Positions 12,830-22,880 of a DNA stretch of 64,000 nt are shown in pieces; position 1 is the stretch's first letter; the number at the start of each line of letters is the position of its first letter. The notes under the pieces were generated by a model. That model was given only the letters and a program-made list of their open reading frames with translations, was not told the DNA's origin and ran no database searches. The stretch spans positions 46,808,617 to 46,872,616 of the forward strand of contig CM055097.1 of the NCBI GenBank assembly GCA_029204225.1, given 5' to 3'. A program made the translations under genes and the position numbers. This DNA is from Diphasiastrum complanatum (lineage: Eukaryota > Streptophyta > Lycopodiopsida > Lycopodiales > Lycopodiaceae).

Positions 12830-13900
12830 CTTTTCCGTTTTGCAGGAGGGCGCCACACATCAAAGAAGATAACAGGATTTTGGGCGCCCAAAAATCAGGT
12901 TATTGTTTGCTGATTTTTCAGGTTGCAGGAAGAGCACCATTAATTATCTTCTTCAGGGCTGCTTTTAGGTCGCCCACACCCGTGTAGGTTTATCCTACTT
13001 CCGCTGGTCCACTGCTGCCCTATTTTTCAGATTTGCCAAGCAATTTTTATCTTCTGATTTGCCTGAAAAATCAGCACCCTTGTTGATTTTACAAAGTGAA
13101 GATCCGCTTCTTTTTGCTTGTTTCCAGGTGTGGAAGAAGGTGCTAATTTTTTGTGATGATCCAATTACATTCCGAGGCTGAAAATTGAACAGCATATTAC
13201 CATTTGTAGGGTGGAAGGGTTCCGAAAAAAAGCTTCGTTGGAGGCTAACCTAATTCTTTGTTTGCTGGTTTTTTGAGTTTGTAATGCAATTTCAGGCTGA
13301 AATTTTCAGCACACAAGGCTTGTACGAGGGCGAGTTCCTACATCCACTAAATGTGTGGTTTCGACATACATGGCAAGAGATTTGAGAGCAATTCGTACTT
13401 GTTCGGAGCGAAGATATGTTGGATGGCACCAACGATTCTTCATGGAGTTGCAAGCTGAGGTTTGGCACCGACGTGATGATCAAGCTCTTTCATTGATTAT
13501 CGGTAACAAGATCTATCTTATATCATTTGAGATTTTGCAAGACCTCTAAAAGTGCTTGGGAAATACTTTAAAGATGTACCAAATAAAGGATTTATCATCA
13601 TGCTTTCTCCTCTCTACTTCATCCTCTTTGAAGGTAGAAGAGCAAAGGCATGCAAAGTTTGATAATTGTCTTTCTACAAGTACAAGTTTGCATCGAAATG
13701 TTGATATGGTAGAGCATTCTTCTTCTCTTGAGCCATTTGATGCAAATGATGGATGCAGTAGTGAAGAACTTTATGAGCAAGCTTCTCAAGTTAATGTTTT
13801 GGAAAAGGCTGAAATCAAGCATTCTTTGAAGCCATTTGGCTGTTGGACAGTCTGCTACAGCCTCTTGTTGGCTGTCTGAGTCTTTGTGGGATAGCAAAGC
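12830..13900 (+). mobile_element. inverted fragment of the non-autonomous LTR family
   Basis: Starting at about TTTTCCGTTTTGCAGGAGGG, this stretch matches the reverse complement of the leader at 10241-11065. It runs on into the family's 3' interior, including a reading stretch near 13740 with the ATGATGGATGCAGTAGTGAA block that corresponds to the MMDALVK remnant of the outer element. No LTR is attached at either end. It is a plus-oriented truncated copy. Small plus-strand open frames within it (for example 13556-13879) are repeat sequence, not a gene. Confidence 0.75.
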
Positions 13901-14194
13901 ATCTTTTTACCTTGGAGGAAACACACATGCCTCACCAAAAAGTACCTTATGCTGATTTTCCTGTTTTATGCTTACTTCTTATGATGATGACATAGAAGAT
14001 TCTTCAAATAATGAAAAATTCTCTCCAAACAAATGCTCACTCCTAACACTTTGAACAAAAGTACTAATTGAAACATGTGACTCCCTCCTTGATTAGTACA
14101 AAACGGTTCCAAAGAGTGCTTGAATTTTTTAGCCTTTGTTAAAACATCAAATTGAAAAGGTTTCGCATGAAACTTTTCACTAAGGCATCCATCA

Positions 14195-14420
14195 TATGCA
14201 TCAACTTGCGGTGACTTTTAAAAAGAAAATTGCTTCAACATCTGCTCAATGTATGGTTGTTGAGAGATGAAGATTCCAGCCCCATGTGGAAGATCAACAA
14301 GAACCCAAGTTTGGTTCTTCATGAGTGAGTTACACTCTTCTTGCATCGCATCCTCCCAACATTTTACTCCTTTCGCCTGCTCATAAAAAAACAGGTTCTA
14401 CTGCACCATCCTCAATAGAA
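14195..14420 (-). pseudogene. truncated copia: RT remnant with internal in-frame deletion
   Basis: On the minus strand AMQEECNSLMKNQTWVLVDL, the N-terminal copia RT signature, runs in frame and without a break into GIFISQQPYIEQMLKQFSF, a segment that normally lies after the YVDD box. The middle of the RT, including the catalytic aspartates, is absent. A short MMDALVKSFMRN stretch resembling the RNase H tail follows almost at once. The joins keep the frame. Confidence 0.75.
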
Positions 14421-14451
14421 ATAAGAGCAAAATCAGAAAAATCAGCAAATT

Positions 14452-15080
14452 CTACTGATTTAGTAGAGGCACGAGTCTCCCTTCATAGAAATGATCCACT
14501 TTGTTGTCCTGCAAAGTCTGCAACAACCATTTAGGGACTGGTTTGGGCTGTCTAACAGCCTTACTTCTGTCAACACTTTGCTGTCCAAAGTGTTCCGAAC
14601 TTGGACCTTGTTGTCCAATGTTTTCCGAACTTGGACCTTGCTGTCCAATGTCTTCAACAAGCTGCTCTTCACCATAAATAGGTTCTTCTTGATGAACTAT
14701 GGGCTGCAAAATTGAAGAAGTAGTGGGCTGTCCACTAGAAGAGATGGCAGTCCCTTCTCTTCATAATTAGATGGCAAAACAAAATCTGGAAATATTTCAA
14801 CATATGCATCATGGGGGGAGTCCCCTTTCATGACATGAGTGGGCACAACATCATAGGAGGTCTTTTCATCAAATGAACATCACGACTCACTATGAATTTT
14901 ATTAGTATCCATATTGAACAACCTATAGCCCTTGCTTATGCTACTATAGCCAACAAATATGCATTTAACTCCTTTATCATCAAGCTTGGTTCTTAGCTTA
15001 TCGGGAATGAAAGCATAAGCTGTGCAACCAAAGATGCGTAAGTGAGGAAACAGTAGGCTTCTTACCATACCAAACTTCAT
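14452..15080 (-). pseudogene. truncated copia: integrase C-terminal part and linker
   Basis: Minus strand. HLRIFGCTAYAFIPDKLRTK, then CIFVGYSSISKGYRLFNMDT (about 14900-15040), the usual C-terminal integrase end. The linker at 14452-14709 holds a short tandem repeat (GQQGPSSEN/GQQGPSSEH/GQQSVDRS), unusual but typical of the fast-evolving region between integrase and RT. A frameshift at about 15060 separates it from the integrase core. Confidence 0.8.
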
Positions 15081-15095
15081 AAGGAGTTAATACTT

Positions 15096-15950
15096 TCAAG
15101 GCTTTAGTAGGGACACCCGACTACTAATGTAAGCCGCTGTTATAACCGCTTCAGCCCAAAACTTGTGAGGTAGGCCCTTTGCCTTGAGCATGCATCGAGC
15201 CATCTCCATGATAGTGCGATTCTTTCTTTCGGCAACACCATTTTGTTGAGGTGTGTAAGGAGTTGTCAATTGATGATGGATACCTTTGCTTTGAAGATAA
15301 GTACCGAACGTATTCTTTATGTATTCCCCTCCTCGGTCGGTACGTAAGATTTTCAAAGAGTGCCCAAACTGATTTTTTATCATTGCTAGAAAATCCTTAA
15401 AGCGTTGAAAAACTTCAGATTTTGCCTTCATAGGATAAATCCATGTAAATCTTGAAAGGTCATCAATAAAAGTAACAAAGTACTTACACCTTCCAATGGA
15501 TTTGATCCTCATTGGACCACATATATCACTATGAACCAAATCAAATTTGCCATCAACTCTAATAGTTCCATCAATTGAAAAAGCTTGCCTTTGAATTTTC
15601 CAAGTATGCATCCTTCGCATACATGTCCTTCGGGATGCTCAATGTTAGGAATGTCTTCAACCATATTGAATCTCTTTAACATCTTCAAGCTAGCAAAGTT
15701 GATATGTCCAAACCTAGCATGCCATAATTCAGCCAACTCCAAAGAATGTGAACTTGATGCAACAAGACAAAAAGATGATGAAGCTCTTCGCTCATAGGTA
15801 TCCATAAGGAACAATCCACCACGTAATGTTCCCGAAGCAATGAACATAAGAGATCTCTTTGCGTCTTGATAAGACATTTGTCTTCTTTGAATTCCACAAC
15901 CAATCTTTGGTTCATAGTTGTAGAGACCGAAATGAGATTCTTTTTCATTT
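15096..15950 (-). CDS. truncated copia: GAG-pre-integrase and integrase core
   Basis: Minus strand. LAELWHARFGHINFASLKML (pre-integrase), CEGCILGKFKGK (zinc end), then DLVHSDICGPMRIKSIG, FIDDLSRFTWIYPMKAKSEV, LRTDRGGEYI and PYTPQQNGVAERKNRTIMEM, so the DDE residues are all present. FWAEAVITAAYISSRVS closes the core. There is one frame change around 15520-15620 between pre-integrase and core. Confidence 0.88.
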
Positions 15951-16712
15951 TTGGAACATAAAGTACATTACGAATGTACTTCTCCTCACCATTGGGAAGT
16001 TAATGGGGATCACTCCAATACCTTTGATAGGATAAGAGGTGTTATCAACACCTTGAACTTTGCTTCCATCATGCACTTTTACAAGCTTTGTGATGACTTC
16101 TTTGTGATAAGTCATATGGCGTGTGGCACCGCTATCAATCACCCAATCAATAGATGAAAAAACAGCAACTTGTAAAGCTGAAGATGAGCTGTTTAAACCA
16201 GTAAGATTTGAAGTGGCAGAAATCTCGTCTTTAGGAGAGATGAGATTATTAGTGACAAAAGCATAATCATTGTTGAAAAGATTATCCTCCTTTTCAAATT
16301 GTTGTTCCAAAGTAATGATTGTGGTACTTGTATCGTTACCTTTCTCTTTTTCCTTTGCAAGCCTCTTCTTACATTCTTTGATGTGATGCCCAAACTTCTT
16401 GCAATAGTGGCACTTACCCTTCTTCTTGGAGCCTTGATCTTGAGCTTCTTTAGATTTTTTATCATCTTTGGAAGTGCTGAAAAAAGGCTTCCCTTTCCAC
16501 TTGCCTTTGCCTTTGCCTTTTGCAAAGAAAGCTTGATCTTCTTGTTCACCAAAGTTGATCCTTGTTTGCTCTTCTTGAAGAAGGAAGCCAACAAGTTCCT
16601 GGAAGGAGATTTGTTGTCCCCTAAGAGAAATGCTCAATTTTGACACAAATGGAAGGTAAGAATTAGGAAGAGAGTTGAGAGTAATAGATACAAATTGTGA
16701 GTTCTCAATCAC
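15945..16712 (-). CDS. truncated copia: nucleocapsid and protease
   Basis: One open minus-strand frame carrying the gag C-terminus (LVGFLLQEEQTRIN), a Lys-rich stretch with GKGKGKWKGKPFF, a perfect CX2CX4HX4C zinc knuckle (CHYCKKFGHHIKEC) and the protease signature DWVIDSGATRHMTYHKE. Length and order are normal for copia. Confidence 0.9.
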   Translation of the reverse strand: MIENSQFVSITLNSLPNSYLPFVSKLSISLRGQQISFQELVGFLLQEEQTRINFGEQEDQAFFAKGKGKGKWKGKPFFSTSKDDKKSKEAQDQGSKKKGKCHYCKKFGHHIKECKKRLAKEKEKGNDTSTTIITLEQQFEKEDNLFNNDYAFVTNNLISPKDEISATSNLTGLNSSSSALQVAVFSSIDWVIDSGATRHMTYHKEVITKLVKVHDGSKVQGVDNTSYPIKGIGVIPINFPMVRRSTFVMYFMFQK

Positions 16713-16784
16713 CTCGTCAATACTAAGAAGCTCCTCTCAAAGATCCTTGATTTTCATCAAGTGGTTTGTAAGCAAATCACCTTC

Positions 16785-17195
16785 TTACATCTTCAAGATA
16801 GAAAGTTGATTTCGAAGACATACCACTTTTGCCGCATTCTTTACTTGAAACATCTTGGCAAGAGTCTCCCAAGCACTTTTGAAAGTCTTGCATGATCTAA
16901 TATGAGGAAGGATAGATCTCTTCACTGATAATGCAATGATGGAATGTGCTTGTGCATCTCGTCGATCCCACTTCTTTTGCTCATCGGAAGACACCTCCGT
17001 AGTTGTTGAAGTGGTTGTTCTAGATGGTGTAATAGGTGCCAAGGTAGGCGGCCTTTCTTCGTCACCATTAACTACTTCCCACAAACCTTTAGCAATTAAA
17101 AGATTCTTTATCATGTAGCACCACAAGGAATAGCTTGTGTCATCCAGCCTATCTTCATTAAATAAAGAACCAATAGACTCCGATTCTTTAGCCAT
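16785..17195 (-). CDS. truncated copia: gag N-terminal part
   Basis: ATG at 17195 on the minus strand opens a frame with LDDTSYSLWCYMIKNLLIAK, LWEVVNGDEERP, and WDRRDAQAHSIIALSVKRSI, then SAWETLAKMFQVKNAAKVV. These are the UBN2-type copia gag landmarks (W of the N-terminal helix, A-I-L core and the W-x-x-L segment). The frame shifts near 16785 before continuing at 16712. Confidence 0.88.
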   Translation of the reverse strand: MAKESESIGSLFNEDRLDDTSYSLWCYMIKNLLIAKGLWEVVNGDEERPPTLAPITPSRTTTSTTTEVSSDEQKKWDRRDAQAHSIIALSVKRSILPHIRSCKTFKSAWETLAKMFQVKNAAKVVCLRNQLSILKM

Positions 17196-17199
17196 AACA

Positions 17200-17759
17200 G
17201 AAAAATCAGCTAGTAGTAGATAGGAAGTAGACTTTCCGCGTCAAAATCTACTCAAAGGGCAGCAACCTCAAAGCTGAAAATTGAGCACAATAGATTGCAA
17301 AGTAATGAAATAGGTGGCTGATCTCTGCACAAAAAACAGAATGCTCACAAATAGGTAGACTTCAAATGAACCCTAAACCAAAACCAGAAATTTGTGGCTA
17401 AAAAGAGTGCACACTATGTGCATATAGAGCTAATGGTAGCGCCCTACTCCAAGCTCACCAACAGGGAAATTTCAGCAAAAATGTGTGTAAAACACATGTA
17501 TCTTCATTTAAGAAGTAAATCTGAAATTTTCAGCATGTAATTGAGTCAAGATCACATGCAATTGGTTTGAGCATGGGCGCCCTACTGCTAGCTCTCAAAT
17601 AGGTGAAGGTGCCCTGCAATTTCCTGCAAAAAAGTTATAAGAAGATGAACAGATTCTTCTCCTGCAAAAATCAACAGCTTGATGATTTTCTGCTACCAAA
17701 AGGGGAAGAATTAAGCTTCCTATTGGGCGCCCTCCTGCAAGCAATCTGATCACCTAAAC
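17200..17759 (-). other. leader of the truncated copia
   Basis: Untranslated leader between primer-binding site and gag ATG. It repeats GGGCGCCCTCCTGCAA-like blocks (about 17440, 17575, 17724) shared with the non-autonomous family leader. Confidence 0.7.
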
Positions 17760-17771
17760 GCTCTGATACCA

Positions 17772-18234
17772 TGTAAGAAATAGAAGCCTAAGGATCCAGG
17801 ATCTTAGCTATTCAATCACACAAAGCATTCTCAAAAGAAAGAGAGAGATGGCTAGAAACCCTCTTGTAGAAACTCGTGGACAGCCAAGGAGAATAGTCAG
17901 TATTGCTTACAAAAGTGTCTCATACAAATGGGTTGCACACATATATATAGTCCAAGATGACTATCTAACTTCATGACTATTGGCTATCCAACTACTTGAC
18001 TATTGACTATCCAACTTTCTATAAGTTACATAGAATGAATAAGGTACCTCCAATATGTCAAGTTGGGGTACTTAATGTCACAATTAGGACTAGTGGACCC
18101 ATGAGTCCCTACCAAGTTAGCTAACTCTAAGTTTACCAGGCCTAATATAATAAATGACCATGGTTACACAACTCTCGACCTTTTGGGTCAAAGTAACCTA
18201 TGGTAATGTAAGCAATTCCATTTACATTCCAACA
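17772..18234 (-). repeat. 5' LTR of the truncated copia
   Basis: 463 bp, TG…CA, abutting the primer-binding-site block. It shares CTCGACCTTTTGGGTCAAAG and its start TGTAAGAAAT with the non-autonomous LTRs but is otherwise different. Confidence 0.85.
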
Positions 18235-18459
18235 CGATGTTGCCTTACCTAGTGTTGGTGAGCAGATCATTGATAGTAAGATTCGGGAGGATGTGATGGT
18301 ATAATACTCTTCTTTATGTTTCTTGTTGTAAAAAGACTTATGGAATCATGTGGGAACCATTGATGGATTGCAAATCCATATTTCGGCTTGTGGCTGGTTT
18401 TTTGGTTACCTACTTTGGATAGAGCATGCTTGTCTTCACTCTTCGACTTGATGATACTC

Positions 18460-18768
18460 GTGGGTCCAAGTAAAGTCTAATTATGTTAAGAGGCCGTATC
18501 TTGACTTTTGGGGGTGCCCTATAATTAGTAGTGGATAAGCTTAGGGTTTGAAGGTTCTAGAACTTAGGGTTTGGAAGAGTCTAGGCCATTCGAAGGCCTA
18601 TTTATATGTACTCATTATTCATTTGTGATTCATTCCCTTTCAAGCATTGCTACTACTTTCTCTCTCCTTGAGGGTGCCTAACCCTCTCCCTCTTCTTCTT
18701 CTTCTTGTTCTTCTTCTTGTATATGGAGATTCAATGTTAGAAGGATCTTGGCACTTTGATTTCCTACA
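18460..18768 (+). repeat. truncated LTR of the non-autonomous family, opposite orientation
   Basis: The reverse complement of the 4507/11197 LTRs from about TGGGTCCAAGTAAAGTCTAA to the end TTTCCTACA. No primer-binding site follows it, so it is a stranded LTR fragment. Confidence 0.85.
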
Positions 18769-20399
18769 GTCCTTACACACTACCATAAAATATTTCAATT
18801 CAATAGTGTTGTAGAAGATTAAATGTGGGTGGTAGATTGGTGCAAGTGATAAATCAAATGACATGCAGATTATTGTAAGAAGCAAAACCAATGCACAAGA
18901 TAAAATAACATGCAAGAGGATGCAGAGAAAATTTGAGCTAAAATGAAATCCCGAAGAACTAATTTGAGACAAACGAAATGTTTGGTAGCAAACCATTGCC
19001 ATCGATCTGACAAAGAAAAGCTTTTCACCATTAATCTAGAAAACCTAACAACACCTAAGTGAGAATCAAGTTTATATAGCCAAATTTAATAAAAATAATA
19101 AGCCTATGAGATGTTCTCGATTCGTACAATGCAAACCAATCATGCATGCCTTTCAAGATTCCAAGACATGCATGAGTTCCAAAGTGTTTTCACCAAAACA
19201 CCACCACTTGGCTTTTTTGCACATAATGAATGAAGCATTGAATTTGAAGGATTCCAAGCATGTTTGAAGCAAATATTGCCAACTTAATGCCAAACCCATG
19301 TCCTAGGTCCTAACTAAGCTAACAATTGAAGCTATCTACTTGCAAGTCACCTCCTAATGCTCAAAAAGCATTAGCTTTACCTAATAAAATGATTCAATAT
19401 AGTACATTGTCCAACACTGGCGTACAAGTTAATCTATCTTTTTTTACCCGGTCACTTTGGTAATATGTGATTCAACACAATACAATGTTGGATGTAGAAA
19501 TGAGAAGTCCCGTATTGCATTTCACCATAGATTATTACAAAATACATCATGCACGTATATGAATGATGATGCCATCAAATATGTAAGGACGGGCACCACC
19601 AAAATAAAGACTATAAGTATAACACCTTAAATTGCCCTATGAACATATGATGTAATCTAAGGAAAAGCCTAGTATGAATGAGGAGTTAGAGCACCATTAC
19701 CTACCCCATCAGAAATGCTATCATCTTTGCTTGCATCAAAACAAATGAATAGGTTGTGCCCAATGAACTACCAAACAGCTTATTGCATTGACATGAAGAT
19801 GGACTATTGAGTAGAGACTCTCAGCATACTCATTATTCCTTGCACACAGTGAACGGCGAATGCCATGAATATGTATATGACACCCAAAGCTTTATGAATC
19901 AACTGGAAATTTTTATCTTGTTCATTGTTCAGATTGCACTGACATTAAGATTTGTGAATTATGTTAAGATCGCATAGTTACGCTCCCTATGCTCAAGAGA
20001 ATCAAGATTCTTTTAGAACCCATCTAGCAACTTGGATAGCTATGAACTAGATAATGTCCACTTCGAGGCATATCATGGAAGCTATTGGAGAGTCCTCTCA
20101 CCAGCTGCGGTAGCAGCACGATGAGAGGACAAGCCATAAATTCCTAGAGAGAACATTATTAAGCTTGATATGTGGTCACAAGATTCTTCCCCAGACGTTA
20201 TAACTAAAGAAAGTCTCAGAATCGCAATATATTTTCAGGTCATCAGAATTAGAATCAATGAGACTGCGAGTTAAAATCAAAGATGAACGTTATAATGGGC
20301 GATTCCGGTCCCAATCGCAATTTTTACCAGTAAAATATTTGAGCAGACACATACAACAGATTTAGCATTGAAAAAAAACAGTTAAAACAAAATATTTAC
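18769..20399. other. intronic DNA without recognised gene
   Basis: The right-hand end of OTC intron 1. AT-rich DNA with no recognisable domain or repeat boundary. Confidence 0.5.
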
Positions 20400-20550
20400 C
20401 AGAGGACTTGGGGTTTGCTGTTCCAGGACCTTGGCACCTGATTCTTCCTCCTCTGTATCCACCACTACTAGGCATATGCGACTTGTAGATTGCCCCCTCG
20501 CCCACTGCACCAGCGCCCATCATGCCCGAAGATGCAAATGAAATCTCCAT
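20400..20550 (-). CDS. OTC: ornithine carbamoyltransferase, exon 1 (plastid transit peptide)
   Basis: ATG at 20550 (minus) opens MEISFASSGMMGAGAVGEGA and, after further Ser/Gly-rich sequence, GGYRGGRIRCQG…NPKSS. It is rich in Ser, Gly and Ala, with Arg only toward its end and no acidic residue except early Glu, which is typical of stromal transit peptides. It stops at a G|GTAAAT donor leaving one base, exactly what exon 2 at 3495 needs to complete its first glycine. Two in-frame upstream Met codons (20610, 20655) exist, but the sequence before Met 20550 is charged and unlike a transit peptide. Assignment to OTC rests on phase, strand and context, since transit peptides are not conserved. Confidence 0.68.
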
Positions 20551-20978
20551 ATTTCTATAGAAGACAGAGCGAGTATAGTCTCTTTTTATCTCTCTGTGGC
20601 CGCCCTGCATCCAAGCATGACAGAGAGGAATAAAAAAATCAATATTTTCATACACGCAGAGCGTAAACTGTATTTTTTTAATTCAAAAATCATCTGCAAC
20701 CAAGCTTATGCAAGACTTAGCTATGGTACCCTAGACAAAAATCTCAATCCCAACGACTGACAGCGTTCATTACGCAGACTACATTGGTTGCAATCACGGA
20801 ATCATTGCAGCAGCCTATGATCCGACTCGCTCTTCATCCTAATAAAACTGACCCACCTCAGGAAAGAACGCTTATCCCAAACTATATAATCGTTTTTCCG
20901 CCACACTGCAAGCACCTTTGCTGGTTGCGCACTGCATTAAAACCAGTCAGTTCTTAAGGACAAGACAGATAGCACAGC
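20551..20978. promoter_or_regulatory. divergent promoter region between OTC and a plus-strand gene
   Basis: About 430 bp separate the OTC start (minus) from the plus-strand ATG at 20979. A TATATAAT box at 20883-20890 sits about 90 bp before the plus ATG. I see no equally clear TATA on the minus side. Confidence 0.5.
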
Positions 20979-21051
20979 ATGGATCCACTGCCCGCTATTC
21001 TATGCATCGCTTGCCATCTCTTCCTGTCATCACAGAGACCGATCGCTGCAG
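20979..21051 (+). CDS. first exon of a secreted-protein gene (product unknown)
   Basis: ATG at 20979 begins MDPLPAILCIACHLFLSSQR, then PIAAG, and meets a CAG|GTAAGC donor at 21051 in phase 1. The Leu/Ile/Ala/Cys-rich core followed by small residues before the splice site looks like a signal peptide. A TATATAAT box lies upstream at a normal distance. The rest of the gene is not established. A phase-compatible acceptor at 29611-29613 is discussed in the findings. A run-on reading past the donor goes into CT repeats and is not credible. Confidence 0.5.
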
Positions 21052-22139
21052 GTAAGCTAAATGTTAGAAAGGTCGATCGAACTCTCTCTCTCTCTCTCTC
21101 GCACACAGAGACTCTCTCTCCTGAAATGGGTACAGAGTACGGATATGAATTTAATGAATTAACAAATAAGATAAATTAGAATTAAAAGCATTAGCTATAT
21201 TTAAAATATAAAAAGTCCATAGTGGGGAGTGGATTAGGCCAAAGGAGGATGAGGATGATGCCCACATCATGTATAAAAAAAAAAAATTCAAATATTTAAA
21301 TTTGGGAAACAAAGGTCTATTCAATCATCACAAAGATTCTTTCTTTTTATCTTCCTTAAAAGCTAAGAAGAGAGAAACATATTGGTGTATTTTATGCACC
21401 AATGTACAAATTTGGCACTCTCTACAAGCACCAAAGGTCATGCATGTCAAACATGGAAAAGATTCCTCTTTTCCCCCCTTTAAAGGTGTGCAATAATGGC
21501 GCAATCACATATTGATGATTTTTATGCACAAAGGTACAAATTGTACAATGTTAGGCTAAACGTCAATGAAGCATCAAGTGACTTTCACTAGGTCTTACGC
21601 ATGCATTGTGCCCGTCCTTCTCACCAAATTTAGGGAGATGTGTTAATTTAGTGAGAGAGTGTCAATAAAGCATCAAGTGACTTTCACTAGGTCTTACATA
21701 TGCATTGTGCCCGTCCTTCTCACCAAATTTAGGGAGATGTGTTAATTTAGTGAGAGAGTGTCAATAACATTCTCTCGCTGAATTTGGTGCATTGGATGGG
21801 CACCAAGCCTTTAATGCATGTGCTTATCTCAGACCCATGAGCATCAAGTGGGGTTTGAGGGTGCACTAGCAAATCGTGAAATTCCCTCTTGCCTGACTCG
21901 CTCACTCATGGTCTAGACCACCACAAGAAGTTTTTCCATATGGTCTATCTTTAAACTTAAACAAGGTGATCAAAGAGGCCCTACCTTCTTGGAAACCTTG
22001 AAACTCACTCAAGCTTGGGATTGTTGAAAATTAAATTCCACTCCAAATCTGTCATGTCACAACTACAATTCTTGTCAAATTATAACAGAATTCTAAGATA
22101 ATGAAAATCCTTATAAATTTAGTTATGATTCTTCATACA
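21052..22139. other. spacer with a 99-bp tandem duplication
   Basis: A CT tract (21083-21100), poly-A (21270-21286) and a tandem repeat (21562-21765). No gene recognised. Confidence 0.5.
21562..21765. repeat. tandem duplication, period 99 bp
   Basis: Two nearly identical copies begin GTCAATGAAGCATCAAGTGA (21562) and GTCAATAAAGCATCAAGTGA (21661), with a third GTCAATAA start at 21760. Few differences are visible, so the duplication is fairly recent. Confidence 0.9.
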
Positions 22140-22880
22140 AGACTCAAGCCATGATTTCTCGTACCTCATCCAAATATACTAATATTTTATGGCATCGAAG
22201 GTTAAGACATCTTAATATGAGAAGCCTAACATACGTGTATGATAACCAATTGGTAAATGATTAATATATGTAGATCCTCTTCCACTTACAAGTCTGAGTC
22301 GTGTATTCTAGGCAAGCATCCAAGAAGTATATTCTCTAAGAATCAAGCTCATAGAGCTTTTAGCCTTCTTGACGATCCATTTGAATATTTATGGGCCAAT
22401 GCTACCTACTTTTATTGGAGGTGTCCGATATTTCATTAGTTTTATTGATGATTATTCAAGAAAGACCACTGCCATATTTCTAAAAGCAAAATCTGAGACA
22501 TTCCAATGCTCTCAAAAATTCAAGCAGCTTGTAGAAATCAAGATAAGAAGAAAAATCAAGGCCCTGTGTACAAATGGTGGACAGAGTACATTTTCACATA
22601 AATGATCAATTATCTCTCAGCAAATGGAATTTAGAGGCAACTAACAACACGCTACAGGCCTCTGCAAAATGGAGTTGTGATTGAAAGAATCTAACTCTGA
22701 TGACATTTGCATTTGCTATGTTGACACATTTGAATTTACCCAATCATTTAAGGATTAAAGCAATACTTATTGCTTGCTACCTCCAAAATCGATCAAGCAC
22801 AAAATCAACGTATGAAAAGACATATCCGAAGAAGCTTGGTTAGGTATCCAGCTTTTTGTCAAGCATTGCAAAAAATTTGA
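22140..22880 (+). pseudogene. copia integrase relic
   Basis: The plus strand reads CILGKHPRSIF, then VRYFISFIDDYSRKTTAIFL, then KIKALCTNGGQSTFSHK and a broken RPLQNGVV piece. These are integrase zinc-end and core blocks of copia with stops and frame changes between them. The catalytic TDGGGEY segment has become TNGGQST. No LTR was identified. Confidence 0.75.

Larger units (their letters stand above)
14040..18234 (-). mobile_element. Ty1/copia element truncated at the 3' end
   Basis: A 463-bp LTR (17772-18234) with the primer-binding-site block GCTCTGATACCA at 17760-17771 marks the 5' end of a minus-strand element. Gag, protease and integrase follow leftward, then a reverse transcriptase reduced to its two ends. 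I find no second copy of this LTR, so the 3' LTR is lost. Its LTR shares a block with the non-autonomous family (GACCTTTTGGGTCAAAGTAA and neighbours) and its leader has the same GGGCGCCCTCCTGCAA motif, making it the best autonomous-partner candidate in the window. Confidence 0.85.

Noticed and set aside
18235-18430. Possible exon reading ALPSVGEQIIDSKIREDVMV
   Set aside because: Only about 20 residues, no recognised family, no clear splice pair.
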